64,000 nucleotides of DNA from Hoylesella loescheii DSM 19665 = JCM 12249 = ATCC 15930 (lineage in GTDB: Bacteria > Bacteroidota > Bacteroidia > Bacteroidales > Bacteroidaceae), in NCBI RefSeq assembly GCF_000378085.1, contig NZ_KB899219.1, forward strand, positions 57,810 to 121,809, read 5' to 3'. Below are positions 44,044 to 53,496 of this stretch, in pieces; the first letter of the stretch is position 1; every line of letters starts with the position of its first letter. The notes beneath the pieces were generated by a model, which was not told where the DNA came from, did not search any database, and saw only the letters and a list, made by a program, of their open reading frames with translations. Position numbers and translations under genes: made by a program.

Positions 44044-44076
44044 ATGGCGGGCAAACCATTATGGTCTGCCCGCCAT
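44044..44076 (-). terminator. Terminator of the M23 peptidase gene
   Basis: ATGGCGGGCA at 44044 pairs with TGCCCGCCAT at 44067 across a short loop, about 40 bp after the stop. Confidence 0.8.
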
Positions 44077-44117
44077 CGTTGTGTTTTTATAATGTCTTAA
44101 ATCTAGTGTTTCATATT

Positions 44118-45077
44118 TTACGAGTAACGTAGAATTTGTCCTGGCCTAATCTTATCGTTGCGGCGCATGTGGTTAAGTCGACAGATCGTGTCGATGCTAA
44201 CGCCACGCTTTTCTGCGATAGTGGCCAATGTTTCGCCCGATGATACCTTATGATAAAGTTTCTCGGTAGCGTTGTATTGAGGTGCTTGTGGTGCTTCGTC
44301 CTTATCACGTCCCACCTTTCCATACACGTCTTCGCGGTTATATCCACCGTTTCCAACTACTCCACGCAAACGTGTTGCCTCGGCCGAAGCCATTTCGTAG
44401 TTAGAGCGACGGAACATATAGTTATCGGCAACCACGTCTTGTGCCCTGAAGTCGAAGAATAGGGCGGGGTTAAGAGCTACACCGCAGAGGCGTGTTTCGA
44501 AGTGAAGATGCGAACCAGTGCTTCGTCCGGTGTTGCCACCAAGTCCAATTGGGTCGCCTGCCCTTACGTCTTCGTTCTCTGCTACCAGTTGTTTGGAGAG
44601 GTGTCCATAGATGGTTTCCAATCCGTTGGGGTGTCTAATCACGATGTACTTGCCGTATCCAGCAGCCTCGTATTTCACTATGCGCACCTTGCCAGAGAAT
44701 GCTGCGCGTATGGTGTCGCCAATATAAACCTTTATATCCAAGCCTTTATGTTGGCGGCCCCAACGACTTCCGAAGTTACTTGTTACAACTCGGCTGGGTG
44801 TTGGCATGCAGAAATGACGTAGGTTGATGAGAAACGAGTCGGGCAGAGCCGTGACGTTGTGGGTGCGGGTGTTGTCCCACGAGTCGTAGAGGTTTGATGC
44901 AGGCGACATTGCCGCTTCTCTTCTTAGGATGTTTTGCAGTGCGAGCGTGTCTACCGATTTCATTTTTCGGTCAACGGGTGCTTGTCTAGCCAGTAGGTCT
45001 TGCGCTGCCATTGGTGTGGCGCACATCGTGAGAAGTGCTGTAAAAGCAATCGTTTTAATTGTTCTTTTCAGTCTCAT
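44118..45077 (-). CDS. M23 family metallopeptidase with C-terminal LysM domain
   Basis: A 319-residue exported protein with a signal peptide (TMCATPMAAQ). The M23 (LytM) zinc site is HKGLDIKV near residue 113 and the paired HLHFE near 195, with both zinc ligands present, so it should be active. The C-terminal LysM repeat (YHKVSSGETLATIAEKRGVS...) binds peptidoglycan. It probably cleaves peptide cross-links during growth or division. The promoter box at 45185 implies a leader of about 100 nt. Confidence 0.92.
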   Translation of the reverse strand: MRLKRTIKTIAFTALLTMCATPMAAQDLLARQAPVDRKMKSVDTLALQNILRREAAMSPASNLYDSWDNTRTHNVTALPDSFLINLRHFCMPTPSRVVTSNFGSRWGRQHKGLDIKVYIGDTIRAAFSGKVRIVKYEAAGYGKYIVIRHPNGLETIYGHLSKQLVAENEDVRAGDPIGLGGNTGRSTGSHLHFETRLCGVALNPALFFDFRAQDVVADNYMFRRSNYEMASAEATRLRGVVGNGGYNREDVYGKVGRDKDEAPQAPQYNATEKLYHKVSSGETLATIAEKRGVSIDTICRLNHMRRNDKIRPGQILRYS

Positions 45078-45184
45078 TTTAAATTCTTATAGGTACAACA
45101 TGGGCGAAATGAATAATGGTATCAAAATTCGCTTGTTAAACCATTTTTGCATGGTTGCTGATAGGTGTGTGTCAAAAGACGATG

Positions 45185-45192
45185 CAAATATA
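45185..45192 (-). promoter_or_regulatory. Promoter -7 box for the M23 peptidase gene (TATATTTG)
   Basis: The reverse strand reads TATATTTG, about 108 bp before the ATG. Confidence 0.55.
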
Positions 45193-45679
45193 GCGAATTA
45201 TTATCTAAAACCAGCCCTTTTCTCTTCTTTTTCTTTAAAGGTTAACATGTTTAATAACATGTGTCGAATTGGTATAATGCCCTTATATAAAGTGTTTAAG
45301 GGTGATTTTGTAATATTTTCGGTTATAATTTATTAACGTTTGTTACTCTTGCTTGGGCATAAATATTTACAGATTTACAAGTTTTAGGCCTCAAAAAAGA
45401 CTTTTTGGGGAAATGTATAGAAATGCAAAAGCGGGAGAGAAAATATGGTTTTGGTGTTGCCTCATGTCTTTGTGCCTGCTCCTGAAAAATGGTTTTATGA
45501 GCCTGAGATTTGGCAATTAGCCTACGTCTTTTTGTGTGTGGGCGATATGATTGGGTTGCCATCGTTTTCTGTTCAGAATGCTTTTGCGTTGGGTTGGCTA
45601 TTGTTTGAATTTCCTTGAAAACAGCCTTTGTAGCGAGCTTTTTAGGCACTTGGCAAGTTCCCAATGTTTGGTACCTTTG
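45193..45679. other. Intergenic region without a supported gene
   Basis: About 490 bp. A minus-strand frame of 113 codons at 45323-45664 is low in hydrophobic residues, has no signal and matches nothing known, so I do not call it. The right end (TTTGTAGCGAGCTTTTTAGG near 45630) resembles the dispersed-element flank. Confidence 0.5.
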
Positions 45680-45767
45680 TTACATGTAAGATGGAAGGGT
45701 GTTCCAGATGATATGTAACAAGGTTCCATTTAACAAGTAACAGGGTTACATCTTAGAGGTAACAAAA
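45680..45767. repeat. 22-bp inverted-pentamer array, locus 5
   Basis: Half-sites TTACA (45680), TTCCA (45702), TTCCA (45724) and TTACA (45746) are exactly 22 bp apart. Their partners are TGGAA, TGTAA, AGTAA and GGTAA, so this array is partly converted to a TTAC/GTAA form. Confidence 0.9.
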
Positions 45768-46003
45768 CGTTGGATGATAAACTTCATCGCATGGGTTTAA
45801 CAAGAGTGTTGTGCGAGGTTAGAAAATGGGGGTAGATGGGGTGAAATATGGTGGATGACTAACGAGAAAGAAGTTTTGAAAAAAGTAGACAACGACAAAC
45901 GTTTTCTCTCGCGTACGCGCGCGCGTACATATTATATAAGGAGGGGTGGCTTCCTATATGCTGGGATGGGAGGATGTTATTTTCGTGGGAGTGATGAAGG
46001 AAA

Positions 46004-46032
46004 CGTGGCCGACAGAATCACTGTCGGCCACG
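46004..46032 (-). terminator. Terminator of the sulfatase gene
   Basis: CGTGGCCGACAG pairs exactly with CTGTCGGCCACG around a 5-nt loop. It lies about 75 bp beyond the sulfatase stop. Confidence 0.8.
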
Positions 46033-46105
46033 CATTGATGCCATGGGTAGTACCTGATAATAGTGCCCCCTGCTTGGCAATTGTTTGCTTAAGGCGCGTG
46101 TAGCC

Positions 46106-47665
46106 TTACATCTTGTGCCTTATTGGGTCGTTATATTGCTCTTGCAGGCGTAGCAACTCTTTCTTCAAGTCGCGTGTAACGGCCTCCGTTCCAGGTTTAC
46201 CATAGATGTTGTTCAACTGTGACGGGTTGGTCTTTAGGTCGTAAAGTTCCCATGCGTCGATGTCGTCGTAGAAGTGCATCAGCACATAACGTTGGTTCTT
46301 TACACCGTAATGTCTGCACACGTTGTGCTCGTCGGGGAACTCGTAATAGTGATAATAGAGCGACTTACGCCATGGCACACGCTTGCCTTTGAGAAGAGGT
46401 AGCATCGAAACACCCTGTATGTCGCTCGGCACTTTTACGCCAGCGAGCTGCAAGAAGGTAGGGGCGTAGTCGATGTTTTGCACCATCTCCGTGATGTCGC
46501 CACGCTTTCCGCCGGGCATATATATCAGTAATGGCGTGCGAAACGACTCTTCGTACATGAAGCGCTTATCAAACCAGCCGTGCTCGCCCATGTAAAAACC
46601 CTGGTCGGAGGTGTACACGATGAGCGTATTGTCTAGCAAATTGTGTTCGCGAAGATAGTCGATAACCCTACCCACGTTGCGGTCTACGCTATGGATAACA
46701 CGCATATAGTCGTGCATGTAGCGTTGATACTTCCATTCGGCGAGCGCTTTTCCCGTGAGCTTATCTTCCTTAAACTTCTTGATAATAGGGTCGTAGTGCC
46801 TATCCCATTGTTCTCTTTGCGATGGCGACATGCGCAATCGGGCCTCTCTTCCCCATTTTTCGAGCCACTTGTTCGAGTGAATCTCGTTCTCTTTGTCGGC
46901 CATTTTCAGGTCGTAAACAATGTCCATATCCTTTATGATGCTCATCTTTTGCTTGGCGGCAGCCTGTCGGCCTTCGTAGTTGTCATAGAAAGTGGCGGGT
47001 AGGGGATAGGTGCGATCGCTGTAAAGGTCGAGGTCGCAGGTGTCGGGAGCCCATACGCGGTGTGGCGCCTTATGGTGAAGCAGCAGGCAGAAAGGTTTAT
47101 CCTTGTCGCGTTTGTTTTCTAGCCAGTCGAGCGCAACGTCGGTAATGACGTTGGTTACATAGCCAGGCCGTTTCATTTTCTGACCGTTGCATTTGAAATC
47201 GGGGTTATAATAGTCGCCTTGACCAATGAGAATGTCCCAATAATTAAATCCTGTTGGGTCGGAGGTAAGGTGCCATTTGCCAATCATTGCCGTTTGGTAG
47301 CCCGCCTTTTGCAGCAGCTTGGGGTAGGTTTGTTGGCTTCCGTCGAAGGTCTTGGTGTTGTCTGTAAAGCCGTTGGCATGACTGTGTTTGCCCGTAAGCA
47401 TACAAGCGCGCGAGGGACCGCTAAGCGAATTGGCCACATAGCTGTTGGTAAATCGCACGCCATTGTTGGCAATCCAGTCGATGTTTGGCGTCTCGATAAA
47501 CCGTTTATCGTATGCGCTGATGGTTTGATACGAGTGGTCGTCGCTCATGATATACACGATATTCATGGGCTTCTTGTGCTGTACTTGCTTGGTTTGAGCC
47601 GTGGCGTCGGTCATCGGTGCAAGCAATGCCGCTCCCGTTAGGGAAAGAGAGAGGTTTCTGTTCAT
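46106..47665 (-). CDS. Family S1 sulfatase, serine type
   Basis: A 519-residue exported hydrolase with an N-terminal signal of about 23 residues. Metal ligands are in NIVYIMSDDHS. The modification site is SGPSRACMLTGK, with Ser82 in place of the Cys of many sulfatases. Ser82 must be oxidised to formylglycine by an anaerobic radical-SAM maturase (anSME), which is not in this window. It removes sulfate esters from glycans, and the exact substrate cannot be read from sequence. It lies downstream of susC-susD on the same strand, forming a small sulfated-glycan locus. Confidence 0.93.
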   Translation of the reverse strand: MNRNLSLSLTGAALLAPMTDATAQTKQVQHKKPMNIVYIMSDDHSYQTISAYDKRFIETPNIDWIANNGVRFTNSYVANSLSGPSRACMLTGKHSHANGFTDNTKTFDGSQQTYPKLLQKAGYQTAMIGKWHLTSDPTGFNYWDILIGQGDYYNPDFKCNGQKMKRPGYVTNVITDVALDWLENKRDKDKPFCLLLHHKAPHRVWAPDTCDLDLYSDRTYPLPATFYDNYEGRQAAAKQKMSIIKDMDIVYDLKMADKENEIHSNKWLEKWGREARLRMSPSQREQWDRHYDPIIKKFKEDKLTGKALAEWKYQRYMHDYMRVIHSVDRNVGRVIDYLREHNLLDNTLIVYTSDQGFYMGEHGWFDKRFMYEESFRTPLLIYMPGGKRGDITEMVQNIDYAPTFLQLAGVKVPSDIQGVSMLPLLKGKRVPWRKSLYYHYYEFPDEHNVCRHYGVKNQRYVLMHFYDDIDAWELYDLKTNPSQLNNIYGKPGTEAVTRDLKKELLRLQEQYNDPIRHKM

Positions 47666-47685
47666 TGTTTGTGATTGTAAAAAGA

Positions 47686-47779
47686 GGTCTCACCACCAAT
47701 CCTTTCTTTAAAGGGAAGAGGTGAAAAAGGCCTCACCCCCAACCCCTCTCCAAGAGGAGAGGGGAGTGAGATGCTTTGT
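47686..47779. repeat. CCTCACCC-type REP-like palindromes, two adjacent copies
   Basis: A degenerate copy at 47686-47724 (GGTCTCACCACCAATCC then AAGGGAAGAGGTGA) precedes a strong one at 47729-47779 (GGCCTCACCCCCAACCCCTC then AGAGGAGAGGGGAGTGAG). The second folds as CCCCTCTCC/GGAGAGGGG. They fill the susD-sulfatase gap with the next word array. Confidence 0.85.
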
Positions 47780-47791
47780 TGTTTTAATTAT

Positions 47792-47926
47792 TAGTCTACT
47801 TGTTAACTCGTTTACTTGTGAACTTTTCAGCTGATTAACTTGTCAACTTGTTCATTGATTGACTTGTCAACTCGTTCACTGATTAACTTGTCTACTTGTT
47901 AATACGTCTATTCGTCAACTACTTCA
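47792..47926. repeat. ACTTGT(C)AACT word array
   Basis: Roughly twelve degenerate words of 9-12 bp (TACTTGTTAACTCG, AACTTGTCAACTTG, GACTTGTCAACTCG and similar) run up to the susD stop codon. There is no coding content. Confidence 0.7.
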
Positions 47927-47930
47927 CTTG

Positions 47931-49736
47931 CTATTCCCATCCAGGATTTTGCTTCCATTGATTCTCGGTGAGGTTAAGCATGCGTGGGGCGATGGGTAGC
48001 AGGTAGTCGCGAGCGGGGTTAAAACGCCAGCCTTGCTCGTTGCCCGCAGGGTTGCTGGGCAGAATATAGCGCAGTTCATCGCCCGTTTTACCCGTCAGGT
48101 AGAGGTTGTTGCCCGTGGCTTTGTCGTAAACTAGCTTTCCACCGTATGCAGGATTGTTCTCTAAATTGCTGCCCACGAAGAGTGCGCCAACGGCTCGTTG
48201 ACCCACGATGAGTTCTTGAGCGGCAGCCCAACGCATGATGTCGTCGAAGCGTTTGCCTTCGATGGCTAGCTCAACGCGCCTTTCGCGCCTAACGGCTTGT
48301 AAGTATTTGTCGAGCGTATGGAAAGGATAGTCGGCCGAAGTGTTGTATTCGCGGTCGAAATCCATATCGGGCATGCCCACGCGTTTACGTAAGGGAGACA
48401 CCAACTCCACAATTTTTGCGGCGTTTGCAGCACCATCCAGTTCGGCCAACGCTTCGGCATAGTTGAGCAAAACCTCTGCATACCTGAACTGAATGCCTGG
48501 TGTGCTGCCACGGAATTCGGCGTCTAGGCTTCCCTTGAAGTCAATTTGTACGTGCTTGAGTATGGAGTAGCCCGTCTCGTTTTTGTGATAGCTTGCCCCC
48601 GTTAGCGGTGGAAGCTTGTACGGACCTTCGTCAGGACGCAGCTGTTGACCCGGCATACACACCGTTTGAGATAGGCGCGGGTCGCGCAAGGTGGGTTTAA
48701 GTTCGTCGCCAAAAACCTTCTTCGCGTCGGTCTTAGCCGTGCCAACAAAGGGCTGTCCGTCGATGGTTAGGTAGTCGTCTACCAGCGAAGCCGTTATGCC
48801 AGCACTTCCTCCGCCCTTGTTAAGGTAACGGTCTACGTTGTTTCCGATGTTCGTTCCATCGTAGCGTTTAAACCAAAGCACTTCCTTGTTGTTAGATAAG
48901 TCTTCGGTTTGGAACAGCTGTCGATAGTCGTTCGTCGTGTTGTTGGTGGTGTAGATGCTCCACACTTTGCGGTCTACGATGGCCTTGCAGGCCTCAACAC
49001 ATTGGTTCAGATAGTCCGAAATCTTTTCAGGCGTAACGGTAGGATCGAAGAAAGGGTCGTTCTTTGCTTTGTGATATTTCTCCCAAGTAGCTTCGTATAG
49101 GGCCACTTCGGCCTTTAAGGCGCGAGCCACATCACGATGAACGCGCATCGATGCCGCACTGTTTTGCTCGTTAAGGTTGGCAATGGCCTTGTCTAGTTCA
49201 GAGAGAATACTGTCTGCAATCACCGTTCGGTTGGCGCGTGGCAACAGCATTTGGTCTGTATTTGGGTCAAGGGGCTTGTCCAACCACGTAAGTTGTCCGT
49301 AGCTTTTAAACAGCGTATAGTAGAACCAAGCCTTGAAATAGTGCGCCTCGCCCACGCATTGCTTGTAGCGTGCAGAGCCCTTTTCGTCGCAATTGCCTAG
49401 GTTGGTAAGCATAAAGTTGACGTTGCGTATATGGGTATAGGCATCCAATTTACCTGCGTTGGCAAGGGTGAGGTCGCCGTTGAGACGAGTGTTGATGGCG
49501 CTTCCCGACATGTTGTCGCTGATCAAGTCGCCGCTAGCGATGTACGCTCCCGTCCAATTGAAGCCCTGTTCGCGTACCCCCGACTCGTAAAATTGGTCGA
49601 GATAGCTGGTCATTTCGCCAACTCCCGTAAACGGCTTAACGGTAGAAAGCACGCCTTCGGGTTCTTTATTGAGGTCGAAGCAGCTCGAAACGGATAGCGT
49701 CAACGCTCCTATATATATATAATGTGTAAGTTTCAT
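47931..49736 (-). CDS. SusD/RagB-type glycan-binding lipoprotein
   Basis: A 601-residue surface lipoprotein. The lipobox ends at Cys19 (LTLSVSSC). The helical TPR-type SusD fold is suggested by YKQCVGEAHYFKAWFYYTLFKSYGQLTWLDKPL and by the late RRERRVELAIEGKRFDDIMRW motif. SusD proteins cap the SusC channel and bind oligosaccharide. It starts 16 bp after the susC stop, so the pair is translated from one transcript. The substrate is presumably a sulfated glycan given the sulfatase downstream. Confidence 0.95.
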   Translation of the reverse strand: MKLTHYIYIGALTLSVSSCFDLNKEPEGVLSTVKPFTGVGEMTSYLDQFYESGVREQGFNWTGAYIASGDLISDNMSGSAINTRLNGDLTLANAGKLDAYTHIRNVNFMLTNLGNCDEKGSARYKQCVGEAHYFKAWFYYTLFKSYGQLTWLDKPLDPNTDQMLLPRANRTVIADSILSELDKAIANLNEQNSAASMRVHRDVARALKAEVALYEATWEKYHKAKNDPFFDPTVTPEKISDYLNQCVEACKAIVDRKVWSIYTTNNTTNDYRQLFQTEDLSNNKEVLWFKRYDGTNIGNNVDRYLNKGGGSAGITASLVDDYLTIDGQPFVGTAKTDAKKVFGDELKPTLRDPRLSQTVCMPGQQLRPDEGPYKLPPLTGASYHKNETGYSILKHVQIDFKGSLDAEFRGSTPGIQFRYAEVLLNYAEALAELDGAANAAKIVELVSPLRKRVGMPDMDFDREYNTSADYPFHTLDKYLQAVRRERRVELAIEGKRFDDIMRWAAAQELIVGQRAVGALFVGSNLENNPAYGGKLVYDKATGNNLYLTGKTGDELRYILPSNPAGNEQGWRFNPARDYLLPIAPRMLNLTENQWKQNPGWE

Positions 49737-49752
49737 CTTGCGTATATTTTAG

Positions 49753-52700
49753 TTATAAGTTGACAGTAAGCCCAAACGACACCACCTTATTCATAGGATA
49801 GTTCTTGCCACCTTCCTTGTTATAGTCGTTTTGAGTAAAGACTCCTTCGGGGTCGAACATGCCTTTAAGCTTGGTAAAGGTAAGTAGGTTCTCGCCAGAG
49901 AAGAACACGCGCACCTGCTCAAGGTTGGCTTTCTTCACCAAATGTTTGGGTAGGATGTAGCTAAGCGTTATGTTTTTGAGCCTGCAATAGGCTGCGCTTT
50001 GCAGATAACGGTCGGTTGTGTGGCGCAAGGTTTTGGCACTATGCGCGCCCACAGCACCTGCTGTGTTGATGTAAGGTCGTGGATAGTAGGCGTTGGGGTT
50101 ATCTTTTGTCCAGTAATCAAGGTGTTCTTTGAACACAGTTACTTGTGCGTAGGGGCCCGAACCCCAAAAGTAGATGTTGCCCGCAGGGTTCCAGTCGCGC
50201 TTACCCACACCTTGGAACATCAAGCTAAGGCTCAATCCCTTCCAGCTAACCATACCATTGATGGTGTATTGATAGCGGGGCGTGGTGTTGCCGATAACCT
50301 CCACGTCGCCCATATCGCCCAAAACGTTCTTGCCGTTGTTAATGTTCTTGTCGCCGTTAAGGTCTCTGAACTTCAAGTCGCCTGGTTCCCAGGGCTTGGT
50401 TGTAAAGTACGAGGTGTTGTAGGTGCTGTTATATTGGTCGGCTTCGGCCTGTGTTTGTATGATGCCATCTACGCGATAGCCCCATATTTCACCAACTCGC
50501 CTGCCCTTGTACCAAGATCCTGCGGGGTCATTACCCGTTGGGTTGGCGTATTCGGTAACAACGGTCGATGCGTCTGACAGCGAACCACCCACTTGGAAGT
50601 CGATGTCGCGACCTATTTTACCACGATAGTTCAGCGTTAATTCCCATCCGCGGTCGCGCAACGAGGCATTGTTGGTTTGCGGTGCTTTAGCTCCGAAGTA
50701 GTCGGGATAGTCTACACTTGGGCCAAGCATGTCGCTAGTGTTGCGCTCGAAGAGGTCGAAACTACCCGTAAGGGCATTACCCAGCAGGCCAAAGTCTAGT
50801 CCGATGTTTTTGCTATTTACCTTTTCCCACGTCGTGGCGCTGTTTATCACGGCTGGCGCATTGATGTACATGCGGCGTCCTTCGGGGAAGATGTACTGGC
50901 CAAGCCTGTCGCTTAGTTGCATGATAGAGACAAAAGTGTAGAGCGCTGCACCCGATTGGTTGCCCAAACGACCGTAAGACATGCGCAGTTTAAGGTGAGA
51001 GAGCGTGCTGGTGATAGGCTCCATGAACTTCTCTTGTGTGATATTCCAGCCCACCGACACAGAGGGGAACCACCCCCAACGATGTTCGGGCAAGAAACGA
51101 GAAGAACCGTCGTAACGTCCGTTGAACTCAACGAGGTAGCGACCTTTGTAATCGTAGTTTATCCTACCGAAGAAACCGCGCGTGGCCCAGCCATTACGCG
51201 TGTCGGTTACAGGTCTGTCGCCCGTTCCCATACCCACATTTGGGTTGGTGGTAGAGTAAATTCCCGTGATGCCGTTGTAGAGATAGTCGTAGTCGTTGTC
51301 TTCTTCTTGGTAGCCACCCATAAGCGTCAGGTTGTGGGCATCGAACAACGAGAACGTGTAATTGCCGTAAAGACTGATGTTTTGGTAGCGTGTATGGCTC
51401 TCGGCACGCGTAAAACCGCCTTGCGCCGATATGCCTAGCTCGCTGCGAACGCCCTTAGACGTGCTCACGCCATCGGCTCCATAGATGAGCGGAGCCACGC
51501 TCTTGGCCTGATACGACCAGTTGGAGAGCTTGTAAGTATAGTCTAAGTAGATGTTGAAACCCTTGAAGGGGTTGAACTCTAAACCACCGCTGAGGTTCAT
51601 CAGGTCTTGTTTGGTGCGGGTGTATGTGCCACTTTGCAAGTAGGGAATCATCGAAAGTTCGGTGAAATGTCCGTTGGGGTCTACCACCGAAACCGTAGGA
51701 CGGAAGCGCGCCAGCGAGTGGAAGAACCCATCGGCGATAGCACCGCTGCCGAAGGGAGTCTTATCTAGCGAGTGGCGGAACTTCAAACCAAACTTCATTT
51801 TCATCCACGGCGTAATCTGCGAATTAATGGTCGAGGCTACGTTCATACGCTTATAGTTGATGTCGGCATAACGAAGAATACCGTCTTCTTCAAGATATCC
51901 GCCTGAGATATAATATTGTGCGGCTTTAGTTCCACCGCTAAAGCTCAGGTTGTGTTGTTGTTTAAAGGCGCTGTTTTTGTAGTGCAGCTTAAAGTAGTCT
52001 ACGTTTCCCACACCGCTTTCAGAGTTTTCGAAGGCGGGGTTCATGTTGGCGTTGGCTGGCAACTCATACCAGGGGTTCACGCTTTCGGGGTTTTCCATGT
52101 ACTGTCTAAGCTTTTCCAACTTCTCTGCGCTATAAAGGCGCGACGAGCCAGCATTGGTAACGCCGTCGTTCCAGAAGTGGGCGAACTCTAAGGCATTAGC
52201 CATTTTTGGCAAAACCGTTGGCGACGACCATCCCACCGAGCCTTGATAGCTAACGTGCAGTTTGCCCTCGGCACCCTTCTTTGTCGTTACCAAGATAACG
52301 CCATACGCGGCACGAGCACCGTAAATGGCACAAGCGGCGGCGTCTTTAAGCACCGAGATGCTCTCAATGTCGTTGGGATTAATGTCGGATAGGCTCATTT
52401 CGATACCGTCAACCAGTACGTATGGGTGACCAGTTCCAGAGAGGTTGCCCTGTCCGCGAAGGCTTAGCGTACCCGTTGCGCCAGGTCGGCCAGCCTTGTT
52501 GTTGGTAACAAGCAGACCAGGCACCATGCCCTGCAAGCCCTGCGAAGCGTCGGTGATGGGGCGCATCTGCAATTCGTCGCCCTTAACGGCCGATACGGCA
52601 CCCGTTAGGTTCACCTTCTTTTGCACGCCATAACCAACCACCACCACTTCGTCTAGCGATTCTTCGTTGGCTTTCAGCACGATGGTTACGTCTTGAGCAG

Positions 52701-53100
52701 CCTTCACCGTTTGGTCGGCAAAGCCAATATAGCTCACGGTTAGTTCGCTTTGGGCAGGCACTTCGATAGTGAAGTTGCCGTCGATGTCGGTAACGGTGGC
52801 GTTTTTCGTTCCGCGTTGCGTCACCGTTGCACCCACAATGGGCTCGCCATTGGCATCTGCCACATGTCCTTTCACTCGCACTTGCCTGCCCGTTTGCAGA
52901 TTGGTGGCATTAGATGGTTGGTGTTCGATTGTGTTTAATGCGGTTGGCGAACTGGCAGGGGCGGTAGTTTCTTGCGCATTGGAAGGGCTTTTAGCCGTGC
53001 CAACCGTAAGTGCATGCGCCTGCAAACCCATACTGCCATACAACAGGAGGGTTGTTGCAAGAACCTTTTGAGGCTTGCATTTTGATAGGTAAAATGTCAT
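49753..53100 (-). CDS. SusC/RagA-type TonB-dependent transporter
   Basis: A 1115-residue outer-membrane transporter. After a signal peptide and a Ser/Thr/Ala-rich linker of about 40 residues there is a carboxypeptidase-regulatory-like domain (VKGHVADANGEPIVGATV, from about 73). The plug follows, with SLDEVVVVGYGVQKKVNLTGAVS, and then a 22-strand barrel ending VVSFGLTVNL. It imports oligosaccharides with energy from TonB. No ECF sigma/anti-sigma pair or hybrid two-component regulator is adjacent, so control may be by the long leader or a distant regulator. Confidence 0.96.
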   Translation of the reverse strand: MTFYLSKCKPQKVLATTLLLYGSMGLQAHALTVGTAKSPSNAQETTAPASSPTALNTIEHQPSNATNLQTGRQVRVKGHVADANGEPIVGATVTQRGTKNATVTDIDGNFTIEVPAQSELTVSYIGFADQTVKAAQDVTIVLKANEESLDEVVVVGYGVQKKVNLTGAVSAVKGDELQMRPITDASQGLQGMVPGLLVTNNKAGRPGATGTLSLRGQGNLSGTGHPYVLVDGIEMSLSDINPNDIESISVLKDAAACAIYGARAAYGVILVTTKKGAEGKLHVSYQGSVGWSSPTVLPKMANALEFAHFWNDGVTNAGSSRLYSAEKLEKLRQYMENPESVNPWYELPANANMNPAFENSESGVGNVDYFKLHYKNSAFKQQHNLSFSGGTKAAQYYISGGYLEEDGILRYADINYKRMNVASTINSQITPWMKMKFGLKFRHSLDKTPFGSGAIADGFFHSLARFRPTVSVVDPNGHFTELSMIPYLQSGTYTRTKQDLMNLSGGLEFNPFKGFNIYLDYTYKLSNWSYQAKSVAPLIYGADGVSTSKGVRSELGISAQGGFTRAESHTRYQNISLYGNYTFSLFDAHNLTLMGGYQEEDNDYDYLYNGITGIYSTTNPNVGMGTGDRPVTDTRNGWATRGFFGRINYDYKGRYLVEFNGRYDGSSRFLPEHRWGWFPSVSVGWNITQEKFMEPITSTLSHLKLRMSYGRLGNQSGAALYTFVSIMQLSDRLGQYIFPEGRRMYINAPAVINSATTWEKVNSKNIGLDFGLLGNALTGSFDLFERNTSDMLGPSVDYPDYFGAKAPQTNNASLRDRGWELTLNYRGKIGRDIDFQVGGSLSDASTVVTEYANPTGNDPAGSWYKGRRVGEIWGYRVDGIIQTQAEADQYNSTYNTSYFTTKPWEPGDLKFRDLNGDKNINNGKNVLGDMGDVEVIGNTTPRYQYTINGMVSWKGLSLSLMFQGVGKRDWNPAGNIYFWGSGPYAQVTVFKEHLDYWTKDNPNAYYPRPYINTAGAVGAHSAKTLRHTTDRYLQSAAYCRLKNITLSYILPKHLVKKANLEQVRVFFSGENLLTFTKLKGMFDPEGVFTQNDYNKEGGKNYPMNKVVSFGLTVNL

Positions 53101-53218
53101 TGTGTAAAGATTTAGTTTAATAACTTAGTTTCATTTCATCTTATGTTAGCGCGCAGAAGCATAGCAGATTGCGTTATATGCGTCTTTGGTAAATAGTCGA
53201 TATGTTAGTGTTACGGTG

Positions 53219-53226
53219 CAAAAGTA
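53219..53226 (-). promoter_or_regulatory. Promoter -7 box for the susCD operon (TACTTTTG)
   Basis: The reverse strand reads TACTTTTG about 119 bp before susC, leaving a leader of about 110 nt. Confidence 0.55.
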
Positions 53227-53402
53227 ATAATAAAATAAGAGAAATAGGCTATCTTTTGGGCGAAAACAGGCAGGATAGGAAAAGATAACTTCTTTTTAGC
53301 AAACTTTTGATTGGTGGGCGTGCAGTGTGCCCTCGTTTGGCGTTTGCGATGTGTACGGTCAATGTTGCGCATGTTTCTCTCAATCCTGCCCATTGCAACG
53401 AA

Positions 53403-53432
53403 CCAACCATTATGCGGTAGATGGTACAATGC
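53403..53432. repeat. Solo relative of the 66-bp repeat unit
   Basis: CCAACCATTATGCGGTAGAT, then GGTACAATGC, matches the start of the 66-bp units at 3243-3593 apart from the middle of the palindrome. Confidence 0.65.
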
Positions 53433-53496
53433 TGCGCAGTAGTTTGCGCAATATCCTTCACCTATATGCCGGCATTTGCGAGTTGTTTGTTAACTT

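Noticed and set aside
45323..46103. Frames of 113 (minus) and 82 (plus) codons in the 45-46 kb gap
   Set aside because: Basic, low-complexity translations with no homologue I recognise; the plus frame runs through the sulfatase terminator.
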